Origin: Ehrlichia japonica
GTDB taxonomy: Bacteria; Pseudomonadota; Alphaproteobacteria; Rickettsiales; Anaplasmataceae
Direction of reading: 5' to 3'
NCBI RefSeq assembly: GCF_000632845.1
Contig: NZ_CP007474.1
Coordinates: 372,001 to 436,000, forward strand
DNA: 64,000 bases
The notes below the pieces were generated by a model. That model searched no databases and was not told the DNA's origin. It worked only from the letters and a program-made list of their open reading frames with translations. This document shows, piece by piece, positions 48,270 through 58,013 of this stretch. The position numbers were made by a program, and so were the translations under genes. How positions within the stretch are numbered: the stretch's first letter is position 1; each line of letters opens with the position of its first letter.

Positions 48270-48921
48270 AATGCTTATTTGTGTATTATTATCGGTATTT
48301 AATCTATGTGGTTATGGTGTAAACAGTACCGTTATTTTCTAAGTAAAAAGTACTGGATAGAATAAGTAAATTTGCTTTTATAATGTTAAGCTTAAAGTAG
48401 TATATTGCAATGTTGATCTTAGATGCCTAATATGCTGCATCATTGGTATATAATGAAAAGTCTAACTATAAAAATTATAGTTAGTTGTATATGTAGTGGG
48501 ATGTTCTTAGAAAAGGATTTTTTTAATTATGGTAGAAATATTTAATACAATATTGGCGTTTGGGAAATGAAGAATTTTATTCACGATAAATAATTATATA
48601 AACTGTATATGATGAGATATTTCAAAGGACAGATATTTGAATTACTAATGAATTTTTGATAATTTTAAGACTAGGAAAATTTATATTGGATATTTGACTT
48701 AGGATATGGTGTGTATCTTTGTTTATAGATATATGAGAAATCAGTTGTTTATAATTGGCATGAGCAATTTTATAAATAAACATTAGTTTGATGTAATTGT
48801 AATAAAGTAATTTTATATTTATATTAGAGCAATTTAAAATAGACAATTATATTAGAGTAGTGGTGTATATGTTATTTAGAAAATTTATTTTTTACGAATT
48901 AATTTATATCTAAATTTTATC
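48270..48921. other. 652-base spacer with a perfect 10-bp inverted repeat
   Basis: CTAACTATAA and TTATAGTTAG (48462-48471 and 48475-48484) form a hairpin with a three-base loop; no U-run follows. A 74-codon minus-strand frame at 48622-48846 has Asn/Ile/Tyr-rich composition typical of chance frames in such DNA and is not called. Otherwise nothing is seen. Confidence 0.5.
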
Positions 48922-49986
48922 ATGAGTAAAAAAGCAGGGATTATAGGAGCAGGGTTAGTAGGTAGATTACTAGCATTAAGGTTATTACGTGATAATTGGC
49001 AGGTTACTTTGTTTGATAAGTTTGGTAAAAATGACAGGCAAAGTTGTGGTGCTATTGCTGCAGGTATGCTTGCTTTATATTCAGAATCAGAAAAAATGGA
49101 ACAAGTTGTTTTTGAGTTAGGTATAAAATCATTAAATCTGTGGCCGGAAATTCTCAGTGGTATATTAGGCAATACTTCTTTTAAAATGCTTGGAAGTGTA
49201 ATAGTAGCTCATAGAAATGACATGCCGGATCTTGAAAGAATGATGATGTTTATAAAAGAAAAGTCACACCTTAGTAATTTACAGATAATAGATGAGAATG
49301 CTTTAAAACTGCTTGAACCTGATCTCTCATTTCCTTATGGATTGTATATACCAGGAGAAGCTCAAATTGATAGTGCCCAATTCTTTTATAATATAATGTG
49401 TACTTTAGAACAATATAATGTGATTTGGTATGAACATGTTGTTGTCAATGAACTTGCAAATGAAGTTGTGTTTCTAGAAAATGGCAAAGAATATAAATTT
49501 GATTTTGTCTTTGATTGTCGAGGTATAGGAGCAAAAAATGATTTGCCTAATCTAAGAGGAGTTAGGGGTGAAGTGTTATTATTATATGCTCCACAAGTTA
49601 GTTTAAACAGACCAGTTAGAATGGTGCATCCAAGATATAGTATATATATAGTTCCTAGGCAAAATTCTCAATTTGTTGTTGGGGCTACTGAAATAGAAAG
49701 TTCAGATATGTCTGAGGTTTCAGTGCAATCTGTATTAGAGTTGTTATCTGCAGCTTATTCGGTACATAGGGGTTTTGCTGAAGCAAGAATTATAGATATG
49801 TCAAGAAATTGTAGAGCAGCATTTTTTGATAATTTACCTAAAATATATGTTCAGAATAATCTTATAAGGATTAATGGTTTATATCGTCATGGGTATTTGT
49901 TGGCTCCATCTTTAATAGAAGAATTAGTATTATTCCTTAATGGGAATTTAAATAATAATTCTTCAATTTTTGAAATAATTAACTAA
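48922..49986 (+). CDS. thiO: FAD-dependent oxidoreductase, ThiO/glycine oxidase-like
   Basis: 354 residues of the D-amino acid oxidase superfamily. The Rossmann motif IIGAGLVGRLLALRLLRDNW opens the protein, then GAIAAGMLALYSESE, VFDCRGIGAKNDLPNLRGVR and the C-terminal MSRNCRAAFFDNLP and INGLYRHGYLLAPSL follow the ThiO pattern (G-x-x-R-x-G, with His). ThiO makes iminoglycine for the thiazole part of thiamine. No other thiamine gene is in the window, so the assignment rests on sequence resemblance and a related amine oxidase remains possible. Confidence 0.8.
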   Translation: MSKKAGIIGAGLVGRLLALRLLRDNWQVTLFDKFGKNDRQSCGAIAAGMLALYSESEKMEQVVFELGIKSLNLWPEILSGILGNTSFKMLGSVIVAHRNDMPDLERMMMFIKEKSHLSNLQIIDENALKLLEPDLSFPYGLYIPGEAQIDSAQFFYNIMCTLEQYNVIWYEHVVVNELANEVVFLENGKEYKFDFVFDCRGIGAKNDLPNLRGVRGEVLLLYAPQVSLNRPVRMVHPRYSIYIVPRQNSQFVVGATEIESSDMSEVSVQSVLELLSAAYSVHRGFAEARIIDMSRNCRAAFFDNLPKIYVQNNLIRINGLYRHGYLLAPSLIEELVLFLNGNLNNNSSIFEIIN

Positions 49987-51114
49987 TGTACAGGATAATA
50001 ATAAGTGTTGGAATTTAGTTTTTTACATATGTATATGGGTTAGGAGAATATAATTATTAGTCTTAAAGGAGTAGAATTATATTGTTAGGTGCGTAGGAAT
50101 TTAGTATGTTGATAAATGCAGAATTTTTGAATTGAAAATGTTGCTGACTAAGCTGGAATTCTTTATTTCTCTGTTTTTAAATAGTTTTGTTATGTGACTA
50201 TTTAATAGCTTGTGAGAGATGTCATTTAATAATGCTTATACCAATTATTTTAATGCTGTTTTGATCAAAATTTTCAGATTTTTCAAAATTAGTAAAAAGT
50301 TTAGGGTATACAATGATAGAACATGTCGTATCTCTATTTCATATTAACAAATCATAATTCTAATATCAGTTACAAGAGGAATTTGATTTTTACCAGTTAT
50401 TTTATTGCTGTAATTGATTGTATATATACTTCAATAGCTTATGAGAAATGTCATTCAATAATACTAATATCAATTATTTTTTGATACTGTTTTCATCAAA
50501 ATTTTCGGATTTCTCAAAATTTGTAAAAAGTTTAGGAGATACAATGATAGAACATGTCGTATCTCTTTAACAAATCATAATTCTAATATCAGTTACAAGA
50601 GGAATTTGATTTTTCCAGTTATTTTATTGCTGTAATTGATTGTATATATACTTCAATATCTTATGAGAAATGTTATTCAATAATACTAATATCAATTATT
50701 TTTGATACTGTTTTCATCAAAATTTTCGGATTTCTCAAGATTTGTAAAAAGTTTAGGAGATACAATGATAGAACATGTCGTATCTCTTTAACAAATCATA
50801 ATTCTAATATCAGTTACAAGAGGAATTTGATTTTTCCAGTTATTTTATTGCTGTAATTGATTGTATATATACTTCAATAGCTTATGAGAAATGTTATTCA
50901 ATAATACTAATATCAATTATTTTTGATACTGTTTTCATCAAAATTTTCAGATTTTTCAAAATTAGTAAAAAGTTTAGGGTATACAATGATAGAACATGTC
51001 GTATCTCTTTAACAAATCATAATTCTAATATCAGTTACAAGAGGAATTTGATTTTTCCGGTTATTTTATTGCTGTAATTGATTGTATATATACTTCAATA
51101 GCTTATGAGAAATG
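49987..51114. other. 1128-base spacer, mostly a tandem array
   Basis: About 200 bases of plain sequence after thiO are followed by the tandem array described separately, which runs directly into the 3' end of the FKBP-like gene. No gene is seen in the spacer itself. Confidence 0.7.
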
Positions 51115-51283
51115 TCATTCAATAATACTAATATCAATTATTTTGATACTGTTTTCATCAAAATTTTCGGATTTCTCAAAATTGGTAAAAAGCTTAGGAG
51201 ATACAATGATAGATCGTGTCATATCTGATCTCATATTAATAAGTCCTAATTCTATTGCAAGAGGAGCTTCATTTTTTCCAATA
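50195..51283 (-). repeat. Tandem array of 220-231 bp units overlapping the FKBP-like gene 3' end
   Basis: The landmark CAATGATAGA recurs at 50311, 50542, 50763, 50984 and 51204, with offsets of 231, 221, 221 and 220. The last occurrence is within the coding end of the FKBP-like gene, and similarity continues into it to about 51283, so each unit carries about 170 bases of that gene's 3' coding end plus downstream DNA. The leftmost unit is the most diverged and begins raggedly near 50195; the inner units are nearly identical. Confidence 0.92.
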
Positions 51284-52020
51284 TCTACTTTTAATTCTTG
51301 ATTTGCTAATATTACTTTTCCATTTGATTCACGTATGCTGTATCTCACGCTTACATTATCACCGCAACGTATTTTATTGACGGTGCCTTCATAGTTTTCA
51401 ATAATATTGTTAAAAATTAATATATCATTGGCCTCGTCTGGATATGATGAGTCAATAGATATTAAATTTACATAGTACTGTTCTTTAAAATTTCCTTCTT
51501 GATCTGTTAGCATAATGATACGCTGACCTTCTTCTTTCATACCTTCTATTGTATAATTTAGTTCTTTTATAATGCTCTCTCCTAGTTTAAATGTTACTTC
51601 TTGTGGAATATTTTTTAATGCTTGAGAAAAGGTATTTTTGTTGTTTGGATCATATACAAACTTGTGTATTGTTGCCGAAATGTTTTGTCCGCATAATACT
51701 TTTTTACCGTTTCCTTCTACAATATCATGTATTTTGAAAAGATCTGGTTTTATAATTTTATGCTTGATATGTTCTAAGTAATCAACCAATCCATTTATTT
51801 TTATATAATAGTCAATACGAGATTCAATAATTGGTCTTAATAATTGATATCCTATTGTATGTGTTAGGGAGTGTTTAACATTAATCTTGTATAGTTTGCT
51901 GGGGTTATCTGTATGGTTGAATATTGTTTTTGTATATAGCATTGTTAATGCCTTTCCTATCAACATTACAGTTATTAGAGTAAGACAGATATATAATAAC
52001 CTAGAAAGTATCTTTTTCAT
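51115..52020 (-). CDS. Membrane-anchored protein with two FKBP-like domains
   Basis: 301 residues. One N-terminal membrane anchor (about 8-32) directs the rest to the periplasm. Two similar segments follow: DIVEGNGKKVLCGQNISATI to EEGQRIIMLTD (about 98-193) and NYEGTVNKIRCGDNVSVRYS to SDMTRSIIVSPKLF (about 208-281). Both follow the FKBP pattern (G-x-G-x-x-V/I-x-C-G-D-x-V) but lack some aromatic active-site residues, so prolyl isomerase activity is doubtful; a chaperone or binding role is possible. It ends 3 bases upstream of nothing but its own repeat array. ispA lies 3 bases upstream on the same strand. Confidence 0.7.
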   Translation of the reverse strand: MKKILSRLLYICLTLITVMLIGKALTMLYTKTIFNHTDNPSKLYKINVKHSLTHTIGYQLLRPIIESRIDYYIKINGLVDYLEHIKHKIIKPDLFKIHDIVEGNGKKVLCGQNISATIHKFVYDPNNKNTFSQALKNIPQEVTFKLGESIIKELNYTIEGMKEEGQRIIMLTDQEGNFKEQYYVNLISIDSSYPDEANDILIFNNIIENYEGTVNKIRCGDNVSVRYSIRESNGKVILANQELKVDIGKNEAPLAIELGLINMRSDMTRSIIVSPKLFTNFEKSENFDENSIKIIDISIIE

Positions 52021-52023
52021 GTT

Positions 52024-52851
52024 TTATAAATTTCTTATAACCCTGGCTAAACTGTGTAGAATAGCTGCTTTGTGTGAAAAAATAGTTAAATATTCGATTG
52101 ATTTATCTATTAGACTACTCGCATAGTTTTTAGCATCTTCATTGTTTAGTACATTAAGAATGTTGTTTTTGGATTTGTCTTGGTCTGCATCAGCAACATC
52201 ATCCTTTATTTGAAAAGCATGTCCAAGATTTAATCCATAATTAGTCAAAGCATTTAATTCAATATTTGATGCATTTCCTAATATTCCTCCTAATTCACAT
52301 GCCACGGCAAAAAACTGAGCTGTTTTTAACACGTGTATAGCTTGTATATCATTTATGTCTTTTGCTGTAGTTTCTGTATCAAGTATTTGTCCTTGTATCA
52401 TACCATGGTAGCCTAAAGCTTTAGCTAATGCTTTTATCATGCAACAACGTATAAAAGGTGATTCGTCAATTGTTGATAATATTTCAAATGCTAAAGTTAA
52501 TAATGCATCACCAGTTAATATTGCTATTGCTTCATTGAATTTTTTATGGGAACTTGCTTGTTCTCGACGTATGTTTGCATTATCTATGCTTGGTAAATCG
52601 TCATGTATTAATGAATAGACATGTATGATTTCTACAGCTGCACTGACAGGTAGAATCCTATCTATGTTTACGTTGAATATTTGTGCAGAAGCATTAACAA
52701 GGAAAGGGCGTATATGCTTGCCAGGTGCAAACATAGAGTACCTCATAGAGGTTAATAATATATCTTGATTGTTTTCTGGTAAAATACTTTCTAGTTTTTT
52801 TATAAGTAAGCTACTGTGGTGTTTTATTAAATCTGATATATCGTGATACAA
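52024..52851 (-). CDS. ispA: Polyprenyl (farnesyl) diphosphate synthase
   Basis: 275 residues. Condenses IPP with allylic diphosphates to make farnesyl diphosphate. The first Asp-rich motif is SLIHDDLPSIDNANIRR and the second FQIKDDVADADQDK; GKHIRPFLVNASAQ provides the IPP-binding Arg. In the first motif the usual DDDDLRRG is replaced by IDNANIRR, so the later acidic residues are reduced, though DDxxxxD is kept. Upstream of the FKBP-like gene by 3 bases, so cotranscribed. Confidence 0.92.
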   Translation of the reverse strand: MYHDISDLIKHHSSLLIKKLESILPENNQDILLTSMRYSMFAPGKHIRPFLVNASAQIFNVNIDRILPVSAAVEIIHVYSLIHDDLPSIDNANIRREQASSHKKFNEAIAILTGDALLTLAFEILSTIDESPFIRCCMIKALAKALGYHGMIQGQILDTETTAKDINDIQAIHVLKTAQFFAVACELGGILGNASNIELNALTNYGLNLGHAFQIKDDVADADQDKSKNNILNVLNNEDAKNYASSLIDKSIEYLTIFSHKAAILHSLARVIRNL

Positions 52852-53071
52852 GGTTTCCTCTAAACATTATTCCCTTTGTATCGAAGATTATAAAAGTCTA
52901 AAAATAATATGCAATGTAATTTATAGTAGTTACTGGGGAAAGATTTAGAATGTTTAATATTATGTGCATTTTGTTGTGTTATGTAAGAATGGTATCATTT
53001 TTAATAAATATTTTATATGATGGATGTGTTATGTATGTATTTAGAAATGAGTAGATTGTTAACAATAATGT

Positions 53072-53100
53072 TTGACTATGCTGACATTCAATTTTATAAT
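53072..53100 (+). promoter_or_regulatory. Near-consensus sigma-70 promoter of tRNA-Glu
   Basis: TTGACT (53072-53077) and a perfect TATAAT (53095-53100) are 17 bases apart and end 10 bases before the tRNA, so transcription would begin almost at the tRNA 5' end. This is the best promoter match in the window. Confidence 0.85.
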
Positions 53101-53110
53101 CAGCTAATAT

Positions 53111-53183
53111 GACTCCTTCGTCTAGTGGTCCAGGACCCCACCCTTTCACGGTGGTAACGCGGGTTCGACTCCCGTGGGAGTCA
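53111..53183 (+). tRNA. tRNA-Glu (TTC)
   Basis: 73 bases. Acceptor GACTCCT pairs with GGGAGTC, anticodon stem CCACC/GGTGG with loop CTTTCAC gives TTC, and the T arm is CGGGTTCGACTCCCG. The D-arm TTCGTCTAGTGGTCCAGGA is the bacterial tRNA-Glu form. No encoded CCA. T-rich sequence follows. Confidence 0.98.
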
Positions 53184-53398
53184 CTTTTATTTTTTTCTTT
53201 ATAATTTTACACACTTATACGTCACACTTATTTCCCTAATGAAGGTATTTATTGTATTAAGTCATAGTAATTATTAGATAGTTTACAGTGTAATTTTTTT
53301 AATAGATGTTTTTCATTTCTATATATTGTGTTTTATATAGTAAATATATACAATATGTATGTATGGGCAATAATTCTTATAGTATACATAAGGTTTGA

Positions 53399-55207
53399 AT
53401 GGTAAAAGAGGTAGAGATTATGAGGACAGTAATTGTTGATTATGCAAGAGATAATAATCTTACAGCTTTTGGTAAGGCTGTGTTATCTGATAGGTATTTA
53501 CTTGAAAATGAAGATTATCAGCAATTATTTGTGAGGATTTCTGAATATTATTCAGATAATCCAGAGCATGCACAAAGGTTATATGATTATATGAGCCAAT
53601 TATGGTTTATGCCTGCTACTCCTATATTAAGTAATGGTGGTACAAATAGAGGATTGCCAGTTTCGTGTTTTTTAAATGAAACAGAAGATAGTTTAAGAGG
53701 TATTGTTAATTTATGGAATGAAAATGTGTGGTTAGCATCGAAAGGTGGTGGTATAGGAAGTTATTGGGGAAATTTACGTTCTATAGGTGAAAAAGTACGT
53801 GGTAGTGGTAAAACTTCCGGTATTATACCGTTTATCGTAGTACAAAATGCTTTAACCTTAGCAATTAGTCAAGGATCATTACGCCGAGGTAGTTCTGCTG
53901 TATATTTACCTGTTTGGCATCCAGAAATTGAGGAATTTTTGGATTTAAGGAAACCAACAGGAGGTGATCCTAATAGAAAAGCATTGAATATACATCATGG
54001 GGTTGTATTATCAGATAAATTCATGAGATGTGTAGAAAATGATGAACCATGGGATTTGATAAGTCCTAAAGATCAATCAGTGCTTTTTACTGTAAAAGCG
54101 CGTGATATCTGGATAAAAATTTTAACAACAAGAGTTGAAACAGGGGAGCCATATATATTATTTATTGATCAGGTTGATAACAATAAACCTGAAATTTATA
54201 AAAAACTGAATTTAGACATAAAGATGTCTAATTTGTGTACAGAAATAACTCTTACTACTGGATATGATCATTTAAATAAGTCACGTACTGCTATATGTTG
54301 TCTTGCATCATTGAATCTTGAATATTATGAGCAATGGAAAGATAATTCGTTGTTTATTGAAGATGTTATGAGATTTCTTGATAATGTATTAACTGATTTT
54401 ATAGAGAAAGCTCCTAGTGAAATGGAAAGAGCAAAATATTCAGCAATGCGTGAACGTAGTATAGGTGTTGGAGTAATGGGATTTCACTCGTTTTTGCAAA
54501 GTAAAATGATACCGTTTGAGTCTGTGGCAGCTACAATATGGAATAAGAAAATATTTTCTCATATAAAAAAGCATGCTGATATTGCATCTTATAATATTGC
54601 GATGGAAAAAGGTTCCTGTCTTGATGCACAAGATGCTGGTATTATAGAAAGATTTGTAAATAAGTTATCTATTGCTCCTACTGCGTCGATTTCTATTATT
54701 GCTGGTAATACTTCTCCTGGTATTGAACCATATGCAGCAAATGTTTTTATACATAAAACTTTAACTGGTTCTTTTATTGTACGAAATAAGTTTTTACAGA
54801 AATTGTTAAGACTAAAAGGTAAAGATAATGAGCAAGTATGGTCTTCTATTTCAACTAATGAGGGGTCTGTGCAACATTTAGATTTTTTGACTGAAGAAGA
54901 AAAATTAATATTTAAAACTGCATATGAACTTGATCAGAGGTGGATAATAGAACATACAAGTGATAGGTCAGAGTATATATGTCAGGCACAATCTGTTAAT
55001 ATTTTTCTGCCTGCGAATGTTCATAAAAGGTATTTACATAAAATACATTTTCTTGCTTGGAGGAAGGGATTAAAAAGTTTGTATTATTGTAGATCAAAAT
55101 CAATCCAGCGTGCAGATAAAGTATCTCATGGGGCATTAGAAAAATCAGTAGAACAATATAAGCAGATTACAAATTTTGATTATAATGAGTGTTTATCTTG
55201 TCAGTAG
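53399..55207 (+). CDS. nrdA: Ribonucleoside-diphosphate reductase alpha subunit
   Basis: 602 residues, the short class Ia/Ib-like form without an N-terminal ATP cone. Reduces ribonucleotides to deoxyribonucleotides with NrdB (not in the window). MPATPILSNGGTNRGLPVSC carries an active-site Cys, KMSNLCTEIT with N-x-C-x-E the radical Cys and Glu, PTASISIIAGNTSPGIEP the phosphate loop, and the C-terminal CLSC the thiol shuttle. Start 53399 or ATG 53420. Lack of an ATP cone suggests no dATP shut-off at that site. Confidence 0.93.
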   Translation: MVKEVEIMRTVIVDYARDNNLTAFGKAVLSDRYLLENEDYQQLFVRISEYYSDNPEHAQRLYDYMSQLWFMPATPILSNGGTNRGLPVSCFLNETEDSLRGIVNLWNENVWLASKGGGIGSYWGNLRSIGEKVRGSGKTSGIIPFIVVQNALTLAISQGSLRRGSSAVYLPVWHPEIEEFLDLRKPTGGDPNRKALNIHHGVVLSDKFMRCVENDEPWDLISPKDQSVLFTVKARDIWIKILTTRVETGEPYILFIDQVDNNKPEIYKKLNLDIKMSNLCTEITLTTGYDHLNKSRTAICCLASLNLEYYEQWKDNSLFIEDVMRFLDNVLTDFIEKAPSEMERAKYSAMRERSIGVGVMGFHSFLQSKMIPFESVAATIWNKKIFSHIKKHADIASYNIAMEKGSCLDAQDAGIIERFVNKLSIAPTASISIIAGNTSPGIEPYAANVFIHKTLTGSFIVRNKFLQKLLRLKGKDNEQVWSSISTNEGSVQHLDFLTEEEKLIFKTAYELDQRWIIEHTSDRSEYICQAQSVNIFLPANVHKRYLHKIHFLAWRKGLKSLYYCRSKSIQRADKVSHGALEKSVEQYKQITNFDYNECLSCQ

Positions 55208-55548
55208 TATGACATTCTTGTTATGCTCTCTTTGTGACTGTAGTTAAAATTTGTTAATGCTATACCTCGAACTAATCAGGTGTTTATTACATTAGTATGT
55301 ATTATCAGTGCAAAAATTAGTATTTCGTATTTATAGTGTCAGTTTAAGGAATTAATTTTGTTATTAAAGTTCATTCTCAGGAACACATGTATGCTAAAAG
55401 TTTTAGATATGACTTATTTTTAAGTAGTATAATCAATAATGTGTGAAGTATTAGCTATAAATATTATGCTGTGGTACAGTATGATGATTTTAAGTAATAT
55501 ATACTAAAGATATGAGATTGTGGGGAGAATATTTTTAATGTAAGTGGT
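55208..55548. other. 341-base spacer, nothing identified
   Basis: AT-rich sequence between nrdA and ruvX. A TATAAT hexamer at 55428-55433 lacks a good -35 partner at the right distance. No repeat or hairpin of note. Confidence 0.5.
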
Positions 55549-56019
55549 ATGTTGTATAGAAACATTGATGAATTTATTAAAGTTATAGACAAGACAAAAA
55601 GGATAATGGGTTTAGATTTTGGAGAAAAAAAAATAGGGATAGCTTTGAGTGATAGAACAAATTTAATAGCCATGCCCTACAGTGTATATATGAGAAGAAG
55701 TACTAGGAAAGATTTAGGTAGTTTATATAGTATTTTTGTAGAAAATGGGGTAGGTTCAATAATTATAGGTTGGCCAATTGAGTTAAATGGGTTAGAAAAT
55801 GAGTTATGTCAGAAAGTAGTTCTGTTTGCAAATCGAATTATAGCAAAGTATAATATTGATGTTTATTTACATGATGAAAGATATAGTACTGCCATGGCTA
55901 CAAGAGTAGCAAAGTTAGCTAATATTAAGAGGAAGGAATCTCAAGCAATTGATGATAAAATCTCAGCTGTGTTAATTTTACAACAAGTGCTTGATATGAT
56001 AAAAATTTATCAAATGTAG
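55549..56019 (+). CDS. ruvX: YqgF/RuvX-family Holliday junction resolvase-like protein
   Basis: 156 residues with an RNase H-like fold. IMGLDFGEKKIGIALSD carries the first catalytic Asp, SIIIGWPIELNG the middle strand, and VYLHDERYSTAMAT and the AIDDKISAVLILQ end the later acidic residues. The family has been linked to pre-16S rRNA processing and recombination. Normal length; stands alone. Confidence 0.92.
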   Translation: MLYRNIDEFIKVIDKTKRIMGLDFGEKKIGIALSDRTNLIAMPYSVYMRRSTRKDLGSLYSIFVENGVGSIIIGWPIELNGLENELCQKVVLFANRIIAKYNIDVYLHDERYSTAMATRVAKLANIKRKESQAIDDKISAVLILQQVLDMIKIYQM

Positions 56020-56711
56020 ATATAGAAAAATATCTATAAGTAGTATTAATATGGTGATGAGTGTATTGAAAAAATCAATATTTGGTCTCTCAATCATTAT
56101 TTTTTAATTGTGTATGTATTGTGAAAAAATGTGAAATGTTAGATTTCTATGTTATGTTTTGGAATCAATAACTTAAAAAGTGGTAATAATGTTGCTACTT
56201 AAACATACAGGGTTTCGATTATTTGATCCTTTATCTATTTTTACGGATGTAAGTTATCTATAATGTGAAATGTTAGATTTCTATGCTATGTTTTGAAATC
56301 AATAACTTAAAAAGTGGTAATAATGTTGCTACTTAAACATACAGGGTTTCGATTATTTGATCCTTTATCTATTTTTACGGATGTAAGTTATCTATAATGT
56401 GAAATGTTAGATTTCTATGCTATGTTTTGGAATCAATGACTTAAAAAGTGGTAATAATGTTGCTACTTAAACATACAGGATTTTGATCATGTGCTTTTTT
56501 TCATCAAACAACTATCAAATTTGCATCAATATAAATTTATTGTTGTCTATATTTTTGCTACATGCTTTGGATTTTTTATTTAGGGGTACATTGTAAAGTA
56601 AAGCTTTTTTTAGTGTTACAGTAATTAATACAATTTTTTAAGTATTAATGATCGCAGAAATATAGCATTTTTTATGCTTAATGTAATCATAAAGTTGAGC
56701 TTAGGTATTTT
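56020..56711. other. Spacer between ruvX and purA
   Basis: 692 bases between converging genes. It contains the 134-bp array described separately, then about 220 bases of AT-rich sequence with a short AGCAT/ATGCT hairpin near the purA end. No gene is seen. Confidence 0.6.
56131..56494. repeat. Tandem array of 134-bp units
   Basis: Units start with GTGAAATGTTAGATTTCTAT at 56131, 56265 and 56399, an exact 134-base period. The first two are complete and differ at only a few positions; the third follows the pattern for about 95 bases and then diverges. Unlike the comEC, pstB and FKBP-like arrays, I could not match the unit to either neighbouring gene. Confidence 0.95.
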
Positions 56712-58013
56712 TCATAATGTGCTCTGCAAAAAGTCACTATTAAGTATGATCATGGAATTTCTTTCTGGACCTGTAGAAATTAAATGAACAGGAACTTTTA
56801 GAATTTCTTCTATTTTTTTTATATATGATATAGCGTTTTGTGGTAAATCCTTATGTGATATACTACCAAATGTACTTGTTTGCCATCCAGGAAGTGTTTC
56901 ATATATTGGTTCTAGATTGCTTTGTATATAATGTGAAGCAGGAATATAATCGTATATTTTGTCTCCGTACTTATATTTTACACATATTTTTATTTCACTG
57001 AATTGATCCAATACATCAAGTTTGGTTATAACCAACCCTGATACCCCAGATAACATGATTGCTTGTCGTGCTAATACTGCATCAAACCATCCACACCTTC
57101 TTTGTCTATTACTTACAGTTCCTAATTCTTTTCCTGTTTCAAACATGATTTTTCCGATATCATTATTTTGCTCAGTAAAAAATGGACCATTGCCGACTCT
57201 TGTTGTATAAGCTTTTACTAATCCTAGTATATGAGATTTGTTGGATGGATTGATTCCGCATCCAACCCATGCTTGTGATGCTATAGTATTACTTGATGTA
57301 ACGAAAGGGTATGTCCCGTGATCAATATCTAGGAATGTCCCTTGTGCTCCTTCAAAAATTATAACCTTGTTTTGTTGTGTTAAATTATATAGTATTTTCC
57401 ATACTGGTTGAACAAATGGTAAAATTTTTGGGGCAATATTTAACAGCTCGTTAACGATATCCTCTGCTTGTATAGGTGGAGTATTAAGATTTTTTCTTAG
57501 TAAATTGTGGTAACTTAGAAGATGATTTACTTTATTGTATAATAAGTCTTTTGTGTCTAGTAAGTCACATACTCTAATAACCCTCCTGCTAATTTTATCT
57601 GCATAGCATGGACCAATTCCTTTATTTGTGGTTCCTATAGTGTCTTGTCTAAGTTGTTCAAAGAACACGTCTGCTTGTTTATGTACACTTAGCACTAATG
57701 GACAAGATTCTGATATTACAAGATTTTGAGCAGTAATGTTGATACCACTACTTTTCAAATTATCGATTTCAGAAACAAGTGCATAAGGGTCTAAGACTAC
57801 TCCATTCCCTATTATCGATAACTTATCATTTTGTAAAACAGAAGATGGAAGAAGGTTTAATTTATATACTTTATCATTTATTACTATAGTATGTCCTGCG
57901 TTATTGCCTCCTTGAAACCTAACTACAGCATCTGCATTAGTAGATAGCCAGTCTACAACTTTTCCTTTTCCTTCATCACCCCATTGTAACCCTATAACTA
58001 CTATATTCACCAT
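56712..58013 (-). CDS. purA: Adenylosuccinate synthetase
   Basis: 433 residues from ATG 58013; the frame extends upstream to 58067 but the extra residues are unconserved. First committed step from IMP to AMP. VIGLQWGDEGKGKVVDWLS opens with the P-loop and catalytic Asp; VVRFQGGNNAGHTIV supplies the catalytic His; GTTNKGIGPCYADKISR, FEGAQGTFLDIDHGTYPFVT and the C-terminal STGPERNSMI are typical. Confidence 0.97.
   Translation of the reverse strand: MVNIVVIGLQWGDEGKGKVVDWLSTNADAVVRFQGGNNAGHTIVINDKVYKLNLLPSSVLQNDKLSIIGNGVVLDPYALVSEIDNLKSSGINITAQNLVISESCPLVLSVHKQADVFFEQLRQDTIGTTNKGIGPCYADKISRRVIRVCDLLDTKDLLYNKVNHLLSYHNLLRKNLNTPPIQAEDIVNELLNIAPKILPFVQPVWKILYNLTQQNKVIIFEGAQGTFLDIDHGTYPFVTSSNTIASQAWVGCGINPSNKSHILGLVKAYTTRVGNGPFFTEQNNDIGKIMFETGKELGTVSNRQRRCGWFDAVLARQAIMLSGVSGLVITKLDVLDQFSEIKICVKYKYGDKIYDYIPASHYIQSNLEPIYETLPGWQTSTFGSISHKDLPQNAISYIKKIEEILKVPVHLISTGPERNSMIILNSDFLQSTL

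Noticed and set aside
48622-48846. Minus-strand gene of 74 codons in the dnaB-thiO spacer
   Set aside because: Asn/Ile/Tyr-rich composition typical of chance frames in AT-rich DNA, no ribosome binding site and no recognisable motif.
50195-51283. CRISPR array or mobile element
   Set aside because: Units of 220-231 bases repeat as a whole, have no terminal inverted repeats and no transposase, and derive from the adjacent gene end.
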